Shown one piece after another: positions 1 to 7,347 of a DNA stretch of 39,383 nt. Origin of the DNA: DATAWZ01 sp036266975 (GTDB lineage Bacteria > Actinomycetota > Thermoleophilia > Solirubrobacterales > Solirubrobacteraceae); contig DATAWZ010000197.1 of assembly GCA_036266975.1 (NCBI GenBank), forward strand, positions 1-39,383, given 5' to 3'. The translations under genes and the position numbers were made by a program. Numbering within the stretch: position 1 is the stretch's first letter; every line of letters starts with the position of its first letter. The notes under the pieces were generated by a model. It worked only from the letters and a program-made list of their open reading frames with translations, had not been told where the DNA came from and did not search any database.

Positions 1-2298
1 GTCCTCGCCGGCCGCGCGACCGAGGACTTGCGAGAGCTGGATGCGGTTGTAGGGGCGCGCAGGCTCGGCGCCAATGATCGTCACCTGGAACTCCTCGCCG
101 TGCTCGAGCAGCGCCTCGACGGTGGCCAGTCCGGCCATCCCGCCGCCGACGACGAGCAGCCGCCGGCGCGGCCCGGCGCCGGCCGTCGCCGCGACGACGC
201 GCTCGAGCCGCACCGCGGTTGCCTTCAGCTCGGCCTGCCGGCTCGTCGGGTCCAGCGCGTGCCCGACGACACCGTTCAGCGCGCCGGTGTCCGGCGGTAG
301 GTGCAGCGCGCCCCAGTGGAACGGCGCGAACGCGACGCCCTCGCGCACGTGCTCGCTCACCCGCGCGCGCACGATCGTGCGCCCCCAGCGCGAGCGCACG
401 AGCACCCGCTCGCCGTCGCCGATCCCGAACCGCGCCGCGTCGGCGGCGGCGACCTCGACGAACGGCTCGGGCTCGGCGGCGAGCAGGTCGCGGGCGCGGC
501 CGGTGCGGGTCATCGTGTGCCACTGGTGGGCGACGCGCCCGGTGGTGAGCACGAGCGGAAACTCCTCCGACGGCGTGTCGGCGGGCTCCGCGTGGGGCGT
601 GGGGCCCAGCCGGGCGCGGCCGTCTTCGGTGGGAAAGCGCCGCGAGCGGTACAGCCGCTCGCCACCCCACTGGCGCGACCCCTCGCGGCGGAGGATCTCG
701 TGCGAGAGCCCGCTCTGGTCGCAGGGTCGCCCGTCGGTGGCCGCGACGTACTCGGCGTGGACATCGGCCGCCGAGCGCCACGCGAACTGCGCGGAGTGAC
801 CGAGGGCACGACCAACGCGAGCGAAGATCTCCCAGTCCGGCAGCGCCTGGCCCGGCGGCCGGACGGCGCGGCGCATGAGCGACACGCGCCGCTCGGAGTT
901 CGTCTGGGTGCCCTCCTTCTCGGCCCACTGGCCGGCGGGAAGGATCACGTGCGCGAGCGCGCCGGTCTCCGTCGGGTGGTAGGCGTCCTGGACGATCACC
1001 AGTTCGGCGCGGCGCAGCGCGGCGGCGAAGCGCGCGGCGTCGGGCTGGGAGACGACCGGGTTGGTGGCGACGATCCACACGACCTTCACGCGTCCGTCTT
1101 CGAGCGCCCCGGCGAGCTCGGTGGCGGCCAGGCCCGGCGCGGGCGAGATCCCGGGGGCGCCGCTGGGGATATCCCACAGCCGACGCATCTCGGCGCGGTG
1201 GTCGGGGTCGGTGACCGAGCGGTAGCCGGGGAGCAGGTGGGCCAACCCGCCCGCCTCGCGGCCGCCCATCGCGTTGGGCTGGCCGGTGAGCGACAGCGGC
1301 CCGGTGCCGGGGCGGCCGATGTTCCCGGTGGCCAGGCACAGGTTGATCAGCGCGCGGTTCTTGAGCGTGCCGACTGTCGATTGGTTGGCGCCCATCGACC
1401 ACAGAGTCATCGCGCGGCGGGCGCCGCCGAACGCGCGGGCCGCACGCACGATCAGCTCGGCCGGGACGCCGGTCACCTCGGCGGCGCGCTCGGGCGGCCA
1501 GCACGAGGCGGCGGCGAGCGTCTCGGCCGCGCCGCTGGTGTGGCGCTCCAGGAACACCGGGTCGAGCAGCCCCTCCTCGTCGAGCACGGTGAGCATCGCG
1601 CTCAGCAGCGGCAGGTCGGCGCCCGGACGCACCGGCAGGTGCAGGTCGGCCATCGCGGCGGTGGGCGTACGGCGCGGGTCGATCACGGTCACGTGGGCGC
1701 CCTCGGCCTGCCGGCGGCGGATTCGCGACCAGACGATCGGATGGCAGGCCGACGTGTTGGACCCGAGGATCAGCACGTGGTCGGTGACGTCGAGGTCGGC
1801 GTAAGAAGGCGGCGGACCGTCGATGCCGAACGCCCCGGCGTAGCCGGCGACCGCGCTGGACATGCACAACCGCGAGTTGGAGTCGACGTTGTTGGTTCCC
1901 AGGAAGCCCTTGGCGAGCTTGTTGGCGGCGTAGTAGTCCTCGGTGAGCAACTGCCCGGAGAGGTAGAGGGCGATCGCGTCTGGGCCGTCGCGAGCGACGG
2001 TCTCGCGCAGGCGGCGGGCGAGCTCGGCGACGGTCGGGCGCCAGCTGCGAGCCCGCCAGCGCGCGTCGAGGGCCTCTCGCCACAGCGGCTCGAGCGCCCG
2101 GTCCGGCGCGCCGAGCGCCTCGGGCAGCCGCAGCGGCTTGCGACAGGTCGCGCCGCGGTTGACCGGGTGCTCGGGGTCGCCACGGACGGCGGTCACCCGG
2201 CCACCGGTGACCTGGGCGATCAGCCCGCACCCGGTCCCGCAATACGGGCAGCCGGTGGCCACCTCGCGCGGGCGCCGCGGCGGCGGGGACTCGCTCAT
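1..2298 (-). CDS. nasA: Assimilatory nitrate reductase fused to a NirB-like FAD domain (3' end cut by window)
   Basis: Cytoplasmic molybdopterin nitrate reductase that reduces nitrate to nitrite for assimilation. I translated 766 codons from the ATG at 2298; the gene continues past position 1. The N-terminus has the [4Fe-4S] motif CPYCGTGC (Cys17, 20, 24) with a fourth Cys at 52. The probable Mo ligand is Cys145 in NSRLCMSS, and a molybdopterin-dinucleotide-binding domain follows around residues 560-680. From about residue 710 the protein enters a second domain, with a Rossmann motif VVGGGMAGLATVEALL and then PYNRIQLS, like the FAD domain at the start of NirB. It is therefore a fusion, presumably bringing its own electron-transfer flavin module. 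The start overlaps the nirD stop as ATGA, so it is the last visible gene of nirB-nirD-nasA. Whether the FAD domain is complete cannot be seen. Confidence 0.95.
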   Translation of the reverse strand, partial: MSESPPPRRPREVATGCPYCGTGCGLIAQVTGGRVTAVRGDPEHPVNRGATCRKPLRLPEALGAPDRALEPLWREALDARWRARSWRPTVAELARRLRETVARDGPDAIALYLSGQLLTEDYYAANKLAKGFLGTNNVDSNSRLCMSSAVAGYAGAFGIDGPPPSYADLDVTDHVLILGSNTSACHPIVWSRIRRRQAEGAHVTVIDPRRTPTAAMADLHLPVRPGADLPLLSAMLTVLDEEGLLDPVFLERHTSGAAETLAAASCWPPERAAEVTGVPAELIVRAARAFGGARRAMTLWSMGANQSTVGTLKNRALINLCLATGNIGRPGTGPLSLTGQPNAMGGREAGGLAHLLPGYRSVTDPDHRAEMRRLWDIPSGAPGISPAPGLAATELAGALEDGRVKVVWIVATNPVVSQPDAARFAAALRRAELVIVQDAYHPTETGALAHVILPAGQWAEKEGTQTNSERRVSLMRRAVRPPGQALPDWEIFARVGRALGHSAQFAWRSAADVHAEYVAATDGRPCDQSGLSHEILRREGSRQWGGERLYRSRRFPTEDGRARLGPTPHAEPADTPSEEFPLVLTTGRVAHQWHTMTRTGRARDLLAAEPEPFVEVAAADAARFGIGDGERVLVRSRWGRTIVRARVSEHVREGVAFAPFHWGALHLPPDTGALNGVVGHALDPTSRQAELKATAVRLERVVAATAGAGPRRRLLVVGGGMAGLATVEALLEHGEEFQVTIIGAEPARPYNRIQLSQVLGRAAGED

Positions 2299-2621
2299 CG
2301 GCGGGCCAAGCGCAGCCACAGCTCGCCCGCGGTCTCGCGGACCTCGTGGACCGCGATCGCCTCGGCGCCGCCGAGCTGGGCGCCGCTGCGCAGGTCGAAG
2401 CGGTGACCGTGCAGCGGGCAGGTCACGCAGCGCTCGGCGACCAGGCCGTCGCCGAGCGGGCCGCCACGATGCGGGCAGACGGCGTCGACCGCCGCCCAGC
2501 CCTCGGAAAGGCGGAAGACCGCCACGCGGCGACCGGCGAGGGTGACGCTGCGGCCCTCGAGCAGTGGGACGTCGTCGACGCGACCGACGCGCGTCCACAG
2601 GTCGGCGGCGAGCGTGCTCAC
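2295..2621 (-). CDS. nirD: Nitrite reductase small subunit, Rieske type
   Basis: Small subunit of the NAD(P)H-dependent assimilatory nitrite reductase, 108 residues. It is a Rieske [2Fe-2S] fold with all four ligands visible: Cys49 and His51 in CPHRGG, and Cys68 and His71 in CPLHGH. This differs from the E. coli NirD type, which keeps the fold but has lost the cluster ligands. The GTG start at 2621 overlaps the nirB stop (GTGA), and its TGA overlaps the nasA ATG, so the three genes are translationally coupled. A longer reading frame exists upstream but lies inside nirB and has no family similarity. Confidence 0.93.
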   Translation of the reverse strand: MSTLAADLWTRVGRVDDVPLLEGRSVTLAGRRVAVFRLSEGWAAVDAVCPHRGGPLGDGLVAERCVTCPLHGHRFDLRSGAQLGGAEAIAVHEVRETAGELWLRLARR

Positions 2622-4987
2622 CTGACCGGTTCGGAGTCCAGCTCGGAGAACTGGCGCCGATGGACCGGCGCGGCGCGCTCGCGCCAGGGGTCGGGGTCGC
2701 ACGCGGCCTTGGCGATCGCGAAGCGCTCGAGCAGCTCGCCCTGGCGCTCGGGCGACAGCACGGCCTGCTTGACGGCCTCCAGCCCGACGCGCTCCATGAA
2801 GGCGTAGGTGCGCTCGAGGTGCTCGCCCTGCTCGCGGTAGTGCTGCAGGAAGACGAGCGCGATGCGCTTGGCCTCCTGCGCGGTCCCAGCGGTGGCGAGC
2901 AGGTCGCCCTTGCGCACGGTGCCGCCCGCGGCGCCGCCGACGTACACCTCCCAGCCGCCCTCGACGGCGACCAAGCCGATGTCCTTGACGTACGCCTCCG
3001 AGCAGTTGCGCGGGCAGCCGGCGACCGCCGACTTGACCTTGTGCGGGGTGTGCAGGCCCTCCATCGCCTGCTCGAGCTCTACGCCGAGGCTGATCGAGTC
3101 GCCCAGCCCGAAGCGGCAGAACGTCGTGCCCACGCACGTCTTGACCGTGCGCACGGCCTTGGAGTAGGCGTAGCCGGAGGGCATCCCGAGGTCCTCCCAG
3201 ATCGCCGGCAGCTGCTCCTTGCGCGCGCCCAGCAGGTCGATCCGCTGCCCGCCGGTGATCTTTATCATCGGCAGCTCGTACTTGTCCGCGACCTCGGCGA
3301 TCCGGCGCAGCTCATCGGAGGTCACCACCCCGCCGCGGATGCGCGGCACGACCGAGAAGGTGCCGTCGTTCTGGATGTTGGCGTGGACGCGGTCGTTGAT
3401 GAAGCGCGCGTGGCGCTCCTCGCGAAAGCGGCCCGCCTGTCGCTCGGAGACGAGGTAGGCCAGGCCCGGCTTGCAGGCGCCGCAGTCGCGGCCGGCTCCG
3501 CACGCGCGGCTGAGCTCGCCGACCGACTCGATCCCGTGCTGGCGGACGACGGTGGCGAGCTGCTCGCGGGTCTGGCGCCGGCACGGGCACAGGTAGGCCG
3601 GCTCCTCGGCGGCGCCGTCGCGCTCGAGGCTCAGCAGCTCGGATACCACCGGCTTGCACGACCCGCACCCGGCACCCGCGCGCGTCACCGAGACGACCTC
3701 CTGGGTGGAGCCCAAGCCGTGACCGCGGATCGCCGCGACGATGTCGCCCTTGCAGACCCCGTTGCAGCTACACACCTGGGCGGTGTCGGGCAGCTCGGCG
3801 GCGGTCGCCTGGGAGGCCTCCATGAGCAGCCGCAGCGGGTCGTCGGTGATCGAGCGGGTGCGCACGGCGTCGAGCAGCAGCTCGGTGCCGCGCGTGTCGC
3901 CGAGCAGGACCGCGCCCAGGACACGCCCGTCCGCCGCCGTCACGAGCTTCCGGTAGGTGCCAGCGGCGACGTCGGCGACGACCACCTCGCGCTCGCCCTC
4001 GGCCTCGCCGGCGGTGGCGAGCTCGACGCCGACTACCTTGAGCTTGGCGGACGGGACCGACCCCTCGTAGCCGCCCGCCGCGGTCGGGTCCCGCAGCGTG
4101 CGGCCGGCGACGCGCGCCTGGTCCTGGATCGGCGCGACGATGCCGTGCACGACGCCGCGATGCTGCGCGCACTCGCCGACCGCGAGCACGCGCGGGTGCG
4201 AGCTGCGCATGCCGTCGTCGACGACGATGCCGCGGTCGACCGTGAGTCCGGTCCGGCGGGCGAGCTCCACGTGGGGGCGGATGCCCACCGAGATCACGAC
4301 GAGCTCGCACGGCAGCCGCCGGCCGTCGGCGAACTCGAGGCCCAGCACGCGGCCGCGCCGCCCGAGGATCTCGCGCGTGGCGTGCTCCAGACGCACGTCG
4401 ATGCCGAGCTCACGGACCGCCGGGGCGAGCAGCGCGCCCGCGGCGTCGTCGAGCTGGCGCTCCATCAGCCGGCCGACGAGGTGCACCACGGTCGTCTGGC
4501 AGCCAAGCCGGGCGAGCGCCTGCGCGGCCTCGAGGCCGAGCAGGCCACCGCCGATCACCGCGGCCCGCACGCCGGGGCCGGCCTGCTCGAGGATCGCCCG
4601 GCAGTCGGCCGGGTCGCGGAACACGTGCACGCCGCGCAGCTCGCGGCCGGGCAGCGGCGGGACGAGCGCGTCCGAGCCGGTGCACAGCACGGCGTGCTCG
4701 AAGTCGATCACGCGTCCGTCGTCGAGCGTGGCGCGGCCCCCGTCCGGGTCGAGCGCGCTCACGCGCACGCCGACGCGGACGTCGACGCCGTGGTCCTCGT
4801 ACCAGTCGTCGGGGCGCAACCGCAGCGCGGGGACCTCGGCCCCGTCGCTGAGCAGCCGCCCGAGCCGGACGCGGTCGTAGGGCAGGTGGGGCTCGCCGCA
4901 GACGAGCATGGTCGGCACGCCGCGAGCCGCCTCGCAGACGGCCTGGCCGGCGATTCCACCCCCGACGACGAGCACCGAAGTGGTCAT
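2618..4987 (-). CDS. nirB: Nitrite reductase large subunit (siroheme)
   Basis: Catalytic subunit of cytoplasmic NAD(P)H nitrite reductase, reducing nitrite to ammonium. It is 789 residues, close to the 847 of E. coli NirB. Order of parts: FAD/NAD(P)H oxidoreductase domain with VVGGGIAG near residue 10; two BFD-type [2Fe-2S] segments (CSCNGVC from Cys406 with CGSCKP, then CPCRRQ with CGACKP); and the nitrite/sulfite reductase domains. The siroheme-[4Fe-4S] cysteines are Cys618 and Cys624 (CVGTTFC) and Cys658 and Cys662 (CPRNC). I chose the ATG at 4987 because the Rossmann motif follows at once and a -10-like TAGCGT lies seven bases upstream; an in-frame extension upstream has no homology. A conserved operator lies about 65-95 bases upstream. 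Confidence 0.97.
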   Translation of the reverse strand: MTTSVLVVGGGIAGQAVCEAARGVPTMLVCGEPHLPYDRVRLGRLLSDGAEVPALRLRPDDWYEDHGVDVRVGVRVSALDPDGGRATLDDGRVIDFEHAVLCTGSDALVPPLPGRELRGVHVFRDPADCRAILEQAGPGVRAAVIGGGLLGLEAAQALARLGCQTTVVHLVGRLMERQLDDAAGALLAPAVRELGIDVRLEHATREILGRRGRVLGLEFADGRRLPCELVVISVGIRPHVELARRTGLTVDRGIVVDDGMRSSHPRVLAVGECAQHRGVVHGIVAPIQDQARVAGRTLRDPTAAGGYEGSVPSAKLKVVGVELATAGEAEGEREVVVADVAAGTYRKLVTAADGRVLGAVLLGDTRGTELLLDAVRTRSITDDPLRLLMEASQATAAELPDTAQVCSCNGVCKGDIVAAIRGHGLGSTQEVVSVTRAGAGCGSCKPVVSELLSLERDGAAEEPAYLCPCRRQTREQLATVVRQHGIESVGELSRACGAGRDCGACKPGLAYLVSERQAGRFREERHARFINDRVHANIQNDGTFSVVPRIRGGVVTSDELRRIAEVADKYELPMIKITGGQRIDLLGARKEQLPAIWEDLGMPSGYAYSKAVRTVKTCVGTTFCRFGLGDSISLGVELEQAMEGLHTPHKVKSAVAGCPRNCSEAYVKDIGLVAVEGGWEVYVGGAAGGTVRKGDLLATAGTAQEAKRIALVFLQHYREQGEHLERTYAFMERVGLEAVKQAVLSPERQGELLERFAIAKAACDPDPWRERAAPVHRRQFSELDSEPVR

Positions 4988-4994
4988 GACGCCC

Positions 4995-5000
4995 ACGCTA
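4995..5000 (-). promoter_or_regulatory. Probable leaderless -10 element of nirB
   Basis: On the minus strand TAGCGT (TANNNT form) is followed by seven bases and then the nirB ATG at 4987. Transcription would start at or within a base or two of the start codon. A TTGTCC about 15 bases further upstream could be a weak -35. No Shine-Dalgarno sequence precedes this ATG, in line with a leaderless message. Confidence 0.5.
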
Positions 5001-5052
5001 GGGCCAAGGATTCGCGGACAACACCGACATCCGGTCCAGCCCCACGCCGACG

Positions 5053-5081
5053 CTCGGTCCAATATGAACCGATCGGTCCGA
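5053..5081. promoter_or_regulatory. Operator copy 1 of the nitrate/globin regulon (nirB upstream)
   Basis: Plus strand reads CTCGGTCCAATATGAACC then GATCGGTCCGA. Its core GAACCG-AT-CGGTCC is a near-palindrome, preceded by a further CGGTCC half-site. The same arrangement recurs at 6632-6660 and 9801-9830. It sits between the narK stop and the nirB start, about 60-90 bases upstream of the predicted nirB transcription start, so it could act at a distance or on a promoter I have not recognised. Confidence 0.65.
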
Positions 5082-5086
5082 GAACA

Positions 5087-6538
5087 TCAGATCCGGGACC
5101 GCGCCCCGGCCGTTCGCAAGTAGCAGCCCCAGGTCACCGCGGCGAGCACGACGTAAGCGCCGAGGAACCCCCACAGCGCGCCGACCGACCAGCTCGCGTG
5201 AGCGCGTGCGATCGCCAGCCGCGCCGCAGGGCCGTGCGCCTGGGTGAGCAGCACCGAGACGTGCAGGCTCGCCTGGCGGAAGGCGACCTGGACGAGAAAC
5301 CCGCCGAACGCCCCGACCGCGCCGGCGATCCCAATCGCCGCGGCGGCCTGGCGGCGCTGCGCCTCGAACAAGCTGGGGATCATTCGGTAGGCCGATCCGT
5401 TGCCGATCCCCGACAGCAGGAAGATCCCCGCGTAGGCGGCGAAGAACCCGGCGAAGCTGTGCGCGTGGACCGCGGCGATCGCCGCGAGCGTGCACAGCGC
5501 CATCCCCGCGAACGAGGCGAGCGTCACCCGCGCGCCGCCGTTGCGGTCGGCGATCCAGCCACCGAGCGGGCGCGCGAGCGAGCCGAGCAGCGCGCCGACG
5601 AACCCCAGCCCGGCCAGGTAGGTGGCGATGAACGCGTGATGGGCGAGGAACTCCGGGAACGTGTTCCTGATCACCAGCGGCAGCGCGAACGAGTAGCCGA
5701 TGAACGACCCGAAGGTGCCGACGTACAGCAGCGATATCACCCAGGTGTGCGGGTTGCGCAGCGCCCGCCGGTAGGCCTCGGTGTCGGTCCGGGCCTGGGC
5801 GAGGCTGTCCATGCGCAGGTGCGCGCCGAGCGCCGCGAGCACGATCAGCGGCAGCCACACCAGGCCGGCGTAGGCGAGGTGGACCGGGTGCAGCGGCAGC
5901 TTCAGCGCCGCCGCGGGGACCCCGACGATCACCACGAGCGGCACGACCAGCTGCGTGACGGCCACGCCGAGGTTCCCCCCGGCGGCGTTCAGGCCGAGGG
6001 CCACGCCCTGCCGCCTCCTCGGAAAGAAGAAGGACACGTTGGCCATCGACGAGGAGAAGTTCCCGCCGCCGACGCCCGCTGTCGCCGCGCAGCCGAGCAG
6101 GATCCAGAACTGGGCGCCGGGCGGCTGGTGGCGCAGCCAGCCGCTCGGCACGACGATCGCCACGAGCAGCGCGGGGACGAGCAGCAGCGCCGCGCTGACC
6201 GTCGTCCAGCGGCGCCCGCCGAAGCGCGGGATCGCGAACGTGTACGGGATTCGCAGCGCCGAGCCGATCAGGTTCGGGACGGCGGTCAGCCAGAACAGCT
6301 GCGAGATCGACAGGTCGATCCCGACGTCGGCGAGGTCGAGCACGATCACCGTCCACAGCACCCAGATGCAGAAGCCCAGGTGTTCGGCGAAGATCGAGAA
6401 GATCAGGTTGCGCCGGGCGATCGTGCGGCCCTCGGCAGCCCAGAACGCGTCGTCCTCGGGGTTCCAGCGCTCGATCCAGCCGCGACGGGCGGCGTTCGGG
6501 CGCGCGCTCGTCTCCATGTCCAGGGTCGCGGTGCTCAA
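5087..6538 (-). CDS. narK: Nitrate/nitrite transporter, NarK/NNP family MFS
   Basis: Inner-membrane major facilitator of the nitrate/nitrite porter family, supplying the nitrate reductase downstream. About 483 residues with around 12 hydrophobic segments. The glycine-rich motif GCAATAGVGGGNFSSSMANVSFF and the later SGIGNGSAYRMIP resemble the two nitrate-signature motifs of NNP carriers. The start is uncertain. A TTG at 6538 follows GGAGG by four bases and is my choice; an ATG at 6517 and another TTG at 6565 are in frame. A -10-like TAGGTT lies at 6564-6569 on the minus strand. The gene reads toward nirB with a 99-base gap that holds operator copy 1, and it is divergent from tetR. Confidence 0.93.
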   Translation of the reverse strand: MSTATLDMETSARPNAARRGWIERWNPEDDAFWAAEGRTIARRNLIFSIFAEHLGFCIWVLWTVIVLDLADVGIDLSISQLFWLTAVPNLIGSALRIPYTFAIPRFGGRRWTTVSAALLLVPALLVAIVVPSGWLRHQPPGAQFWILLGCAATAGVGGGNFSSSMANVSFFFPRRRQGVALGLNAAGGNLGVAVTQLVVPLVVIVGVPAAALKLPLHPVHLAYAGLVWLPLIVLAALGAHLRMDSLAQARTDTEAYRRALRNPHTWVISLLYVGTFGSFIGYSFALPLVIRNTFPEFLAHHAFIATYLAGLGFVGALLGSLARPLGGWIADRNGGARVTLASFAGMALCTLAAIAAVHAHSFAGFFAAYAGIFLLSGIGNGSAYRMIPSLFEAQRRQAAAAIGIAGAVGAFGGFLVQVAFRQASLHVSVLLTQAHGPAARLAIARAHASWSVGALWGFLGAYVVLAAVTWGCYLRTAGARSRI

Positions 6539-6593
6539 CGGTCCTCCAGGGGTCGGGCCGTCCAACCTAGGCCCCGCGAACCGAGGGCTCTAC

Positions 6594-6604
6594 GACCGAC
6601 GGTC
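6594..6604. promoter_or_regulatory. Secondary operator-like palindrome in the narK-tetR gap
   Basis: GACCG-A-CGGTC is a perfect inverted repeat of the same half-sites seen in the conserved operators but with a one-base rather than two-base spacer. It is followed by GAAGGTCGG, resembling the flank of copy 2. It may be a second, weaker site for the adjacent TetR regulator acting on narK. Confidence 0.4.
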
Positions 6605-6631
6605 GAAGGTCGGCCCGGCGATCTTCCGACC

Positions 6632-6660
6632 CTCGGTCGAAGCTGAACCGCGCGGTCTGG
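6632..6660. promoter_or_regulatory. Operator copy 2 of the nitrate/globin regulon (narK-tetR gap)
   Basis: Plus strand reads CTCGGTCGAAGCTGAACCG then CGCGGTCTGG. The core is GAACCG-CG-CGGTCT, with an upstream CGGTCG half-site. It ends 15 bases before the tetR ATG and covers the expected -35 region of tetR, so tetR autoregulation is likely. Confidence 0.65.
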
Positions 6661-6663
6661 CAA

Positions 6664-6669
6664 CACAAT
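6664..6669 (+). promoter_or_regulatory. Probable leaderless -10 element of tetR
   Basis: CACAAT lies six bases upstream of the tetR ATG at 6676, the spacing seen at several other genes here. No Shine-Dalgarno sequence is present. Confidence 0.45.
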
Positions 6670-6675
6670 GGGTCG

Positions 6676-7275
6676 ATGGCCCGCCCGCGCGCCCAGATCG
6701 ACCTCGCCGCGCTCGCCGACGCGTTCGCCGCGAACGGGCTGCACGGGACCAGCTCGCGGGCGCTCGCCGAGGCCGTCGGGCTCGCCAAGGCCACGCTGTA
6801 CGTGCACGGCACCTCCAAGGAGGAGTTGCTGCTGCGCGCGGTGCAGGGCGAGGTGGAGCGGGTCCTCGACCGCCTGCACGCGGCCGAGCGCGCGACGATC
6901 GGGCGTGGCGCGCGCGAGCGGGCGACGGCGGCGGCGCGGGCGCTGCTCGACCACGCCGCCGCCCGGCCGGCGGGCGCCCGGCTGCTTGCCCAGACCGCCC
7001 GGCACGCGGGCTCGGTGGTCGCCCTCGCGGTCGACGAGGAGCTCCAGCGGATCCCGGACCGGATCGAGCACGGCCTGCGCCGCGATCTGGCGGCCGACGG
7101 GCTGGAGGCCTCCGGCGCCGCGTTCCTCGCGCGGGCGCTGCATGGGGCGGCGAGCGCGGTCGCGCGGGTGCGGGACGGCGAGCAGCGGCCGGCGCGGGCG
7201 ACGCTCGCGGCGATGTGCGCGTCGATGATCCCCGAGCGCCCGCCCCCGACCGGGCAGGACTGGCCGAGCGCATAG
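6676..7275 (+). CDS. TetR-family transcriptional regulator of the nitrate cluster
   Basis: 199-residue one-component regulator. The N-terminal helix-turn-helix is recognisable (about residues 24-46, with SSRALAEAVGLAKATLYVHG); the rest is a variable ligand-binding domain with no motif that names an inducer. It is divergent from narK, with conserved operator copy 2 between them. The operator is also present upstream of nirB and of the globin pair, so this is the best candidate to control all four units. That link rests on position and motif sharing only. A start two bases away in another frame was rejected because it lacks the TetR fold. Confidence 0.93.
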   Translation: MARPRAQIDLAALADAFAANGLHGTSSRALAEAVGLAKATLYVHGTSKEELLLRAVQGEVERVLDRLHAAERATIGRGARERATAAARALLDHAAARPAGARLLAQTARHAGSVVALAVDEELQRIPDRIEHGLRRDLAADGLEASGAAFLARALHGAASAVARVRDGEQRPARATLAAMCASMIPERPPPTGQDWPSA

Positions 7276-7281
7276 CCAACT

Positions 7282-7313
7282 GGGGGTCCGGGCAGAGACC
7301 GACCCGGACCCCC
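7282..7313. terminator. Strong hairpin between convergent tetR and the membrane-globin gene
   Basis: GGGGGTCCGGG at 7282-7292 pairs perfectly with CCCGGACCCCC at 7303-7313 across a ten-base loop. It lies six bases after the tetR stop and 34 before the convergent gene's stop. There is no U-tract, so it would be a stem-only, possibly bidirectional terminator, as is common in high-GC actinobacteria. Confidence 0.75.
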
Positions 7314-7347
7314 CCGCGGACGTCGCCGGGGTGCGTCCCGCACGTGG

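Noticed and set aside
301..2406. A 701-codon plus-strand open frame opposite the nitrate reductase gene
   Set aside because: The minus strand encodes a clear molybdopterin enzyme with all iron-sulfur cysteines; the plus frame has no recognisable domain.
2564..6646. A 1360-codon open frame on the plus strand opposite narK and nirB
   Set aside because: It is the antisense of well-supported nir genes. Its translation is low-complexity and rich in Arg, Ala, Asp and His, with no family motif; such frames arise from GC-rich third positions.
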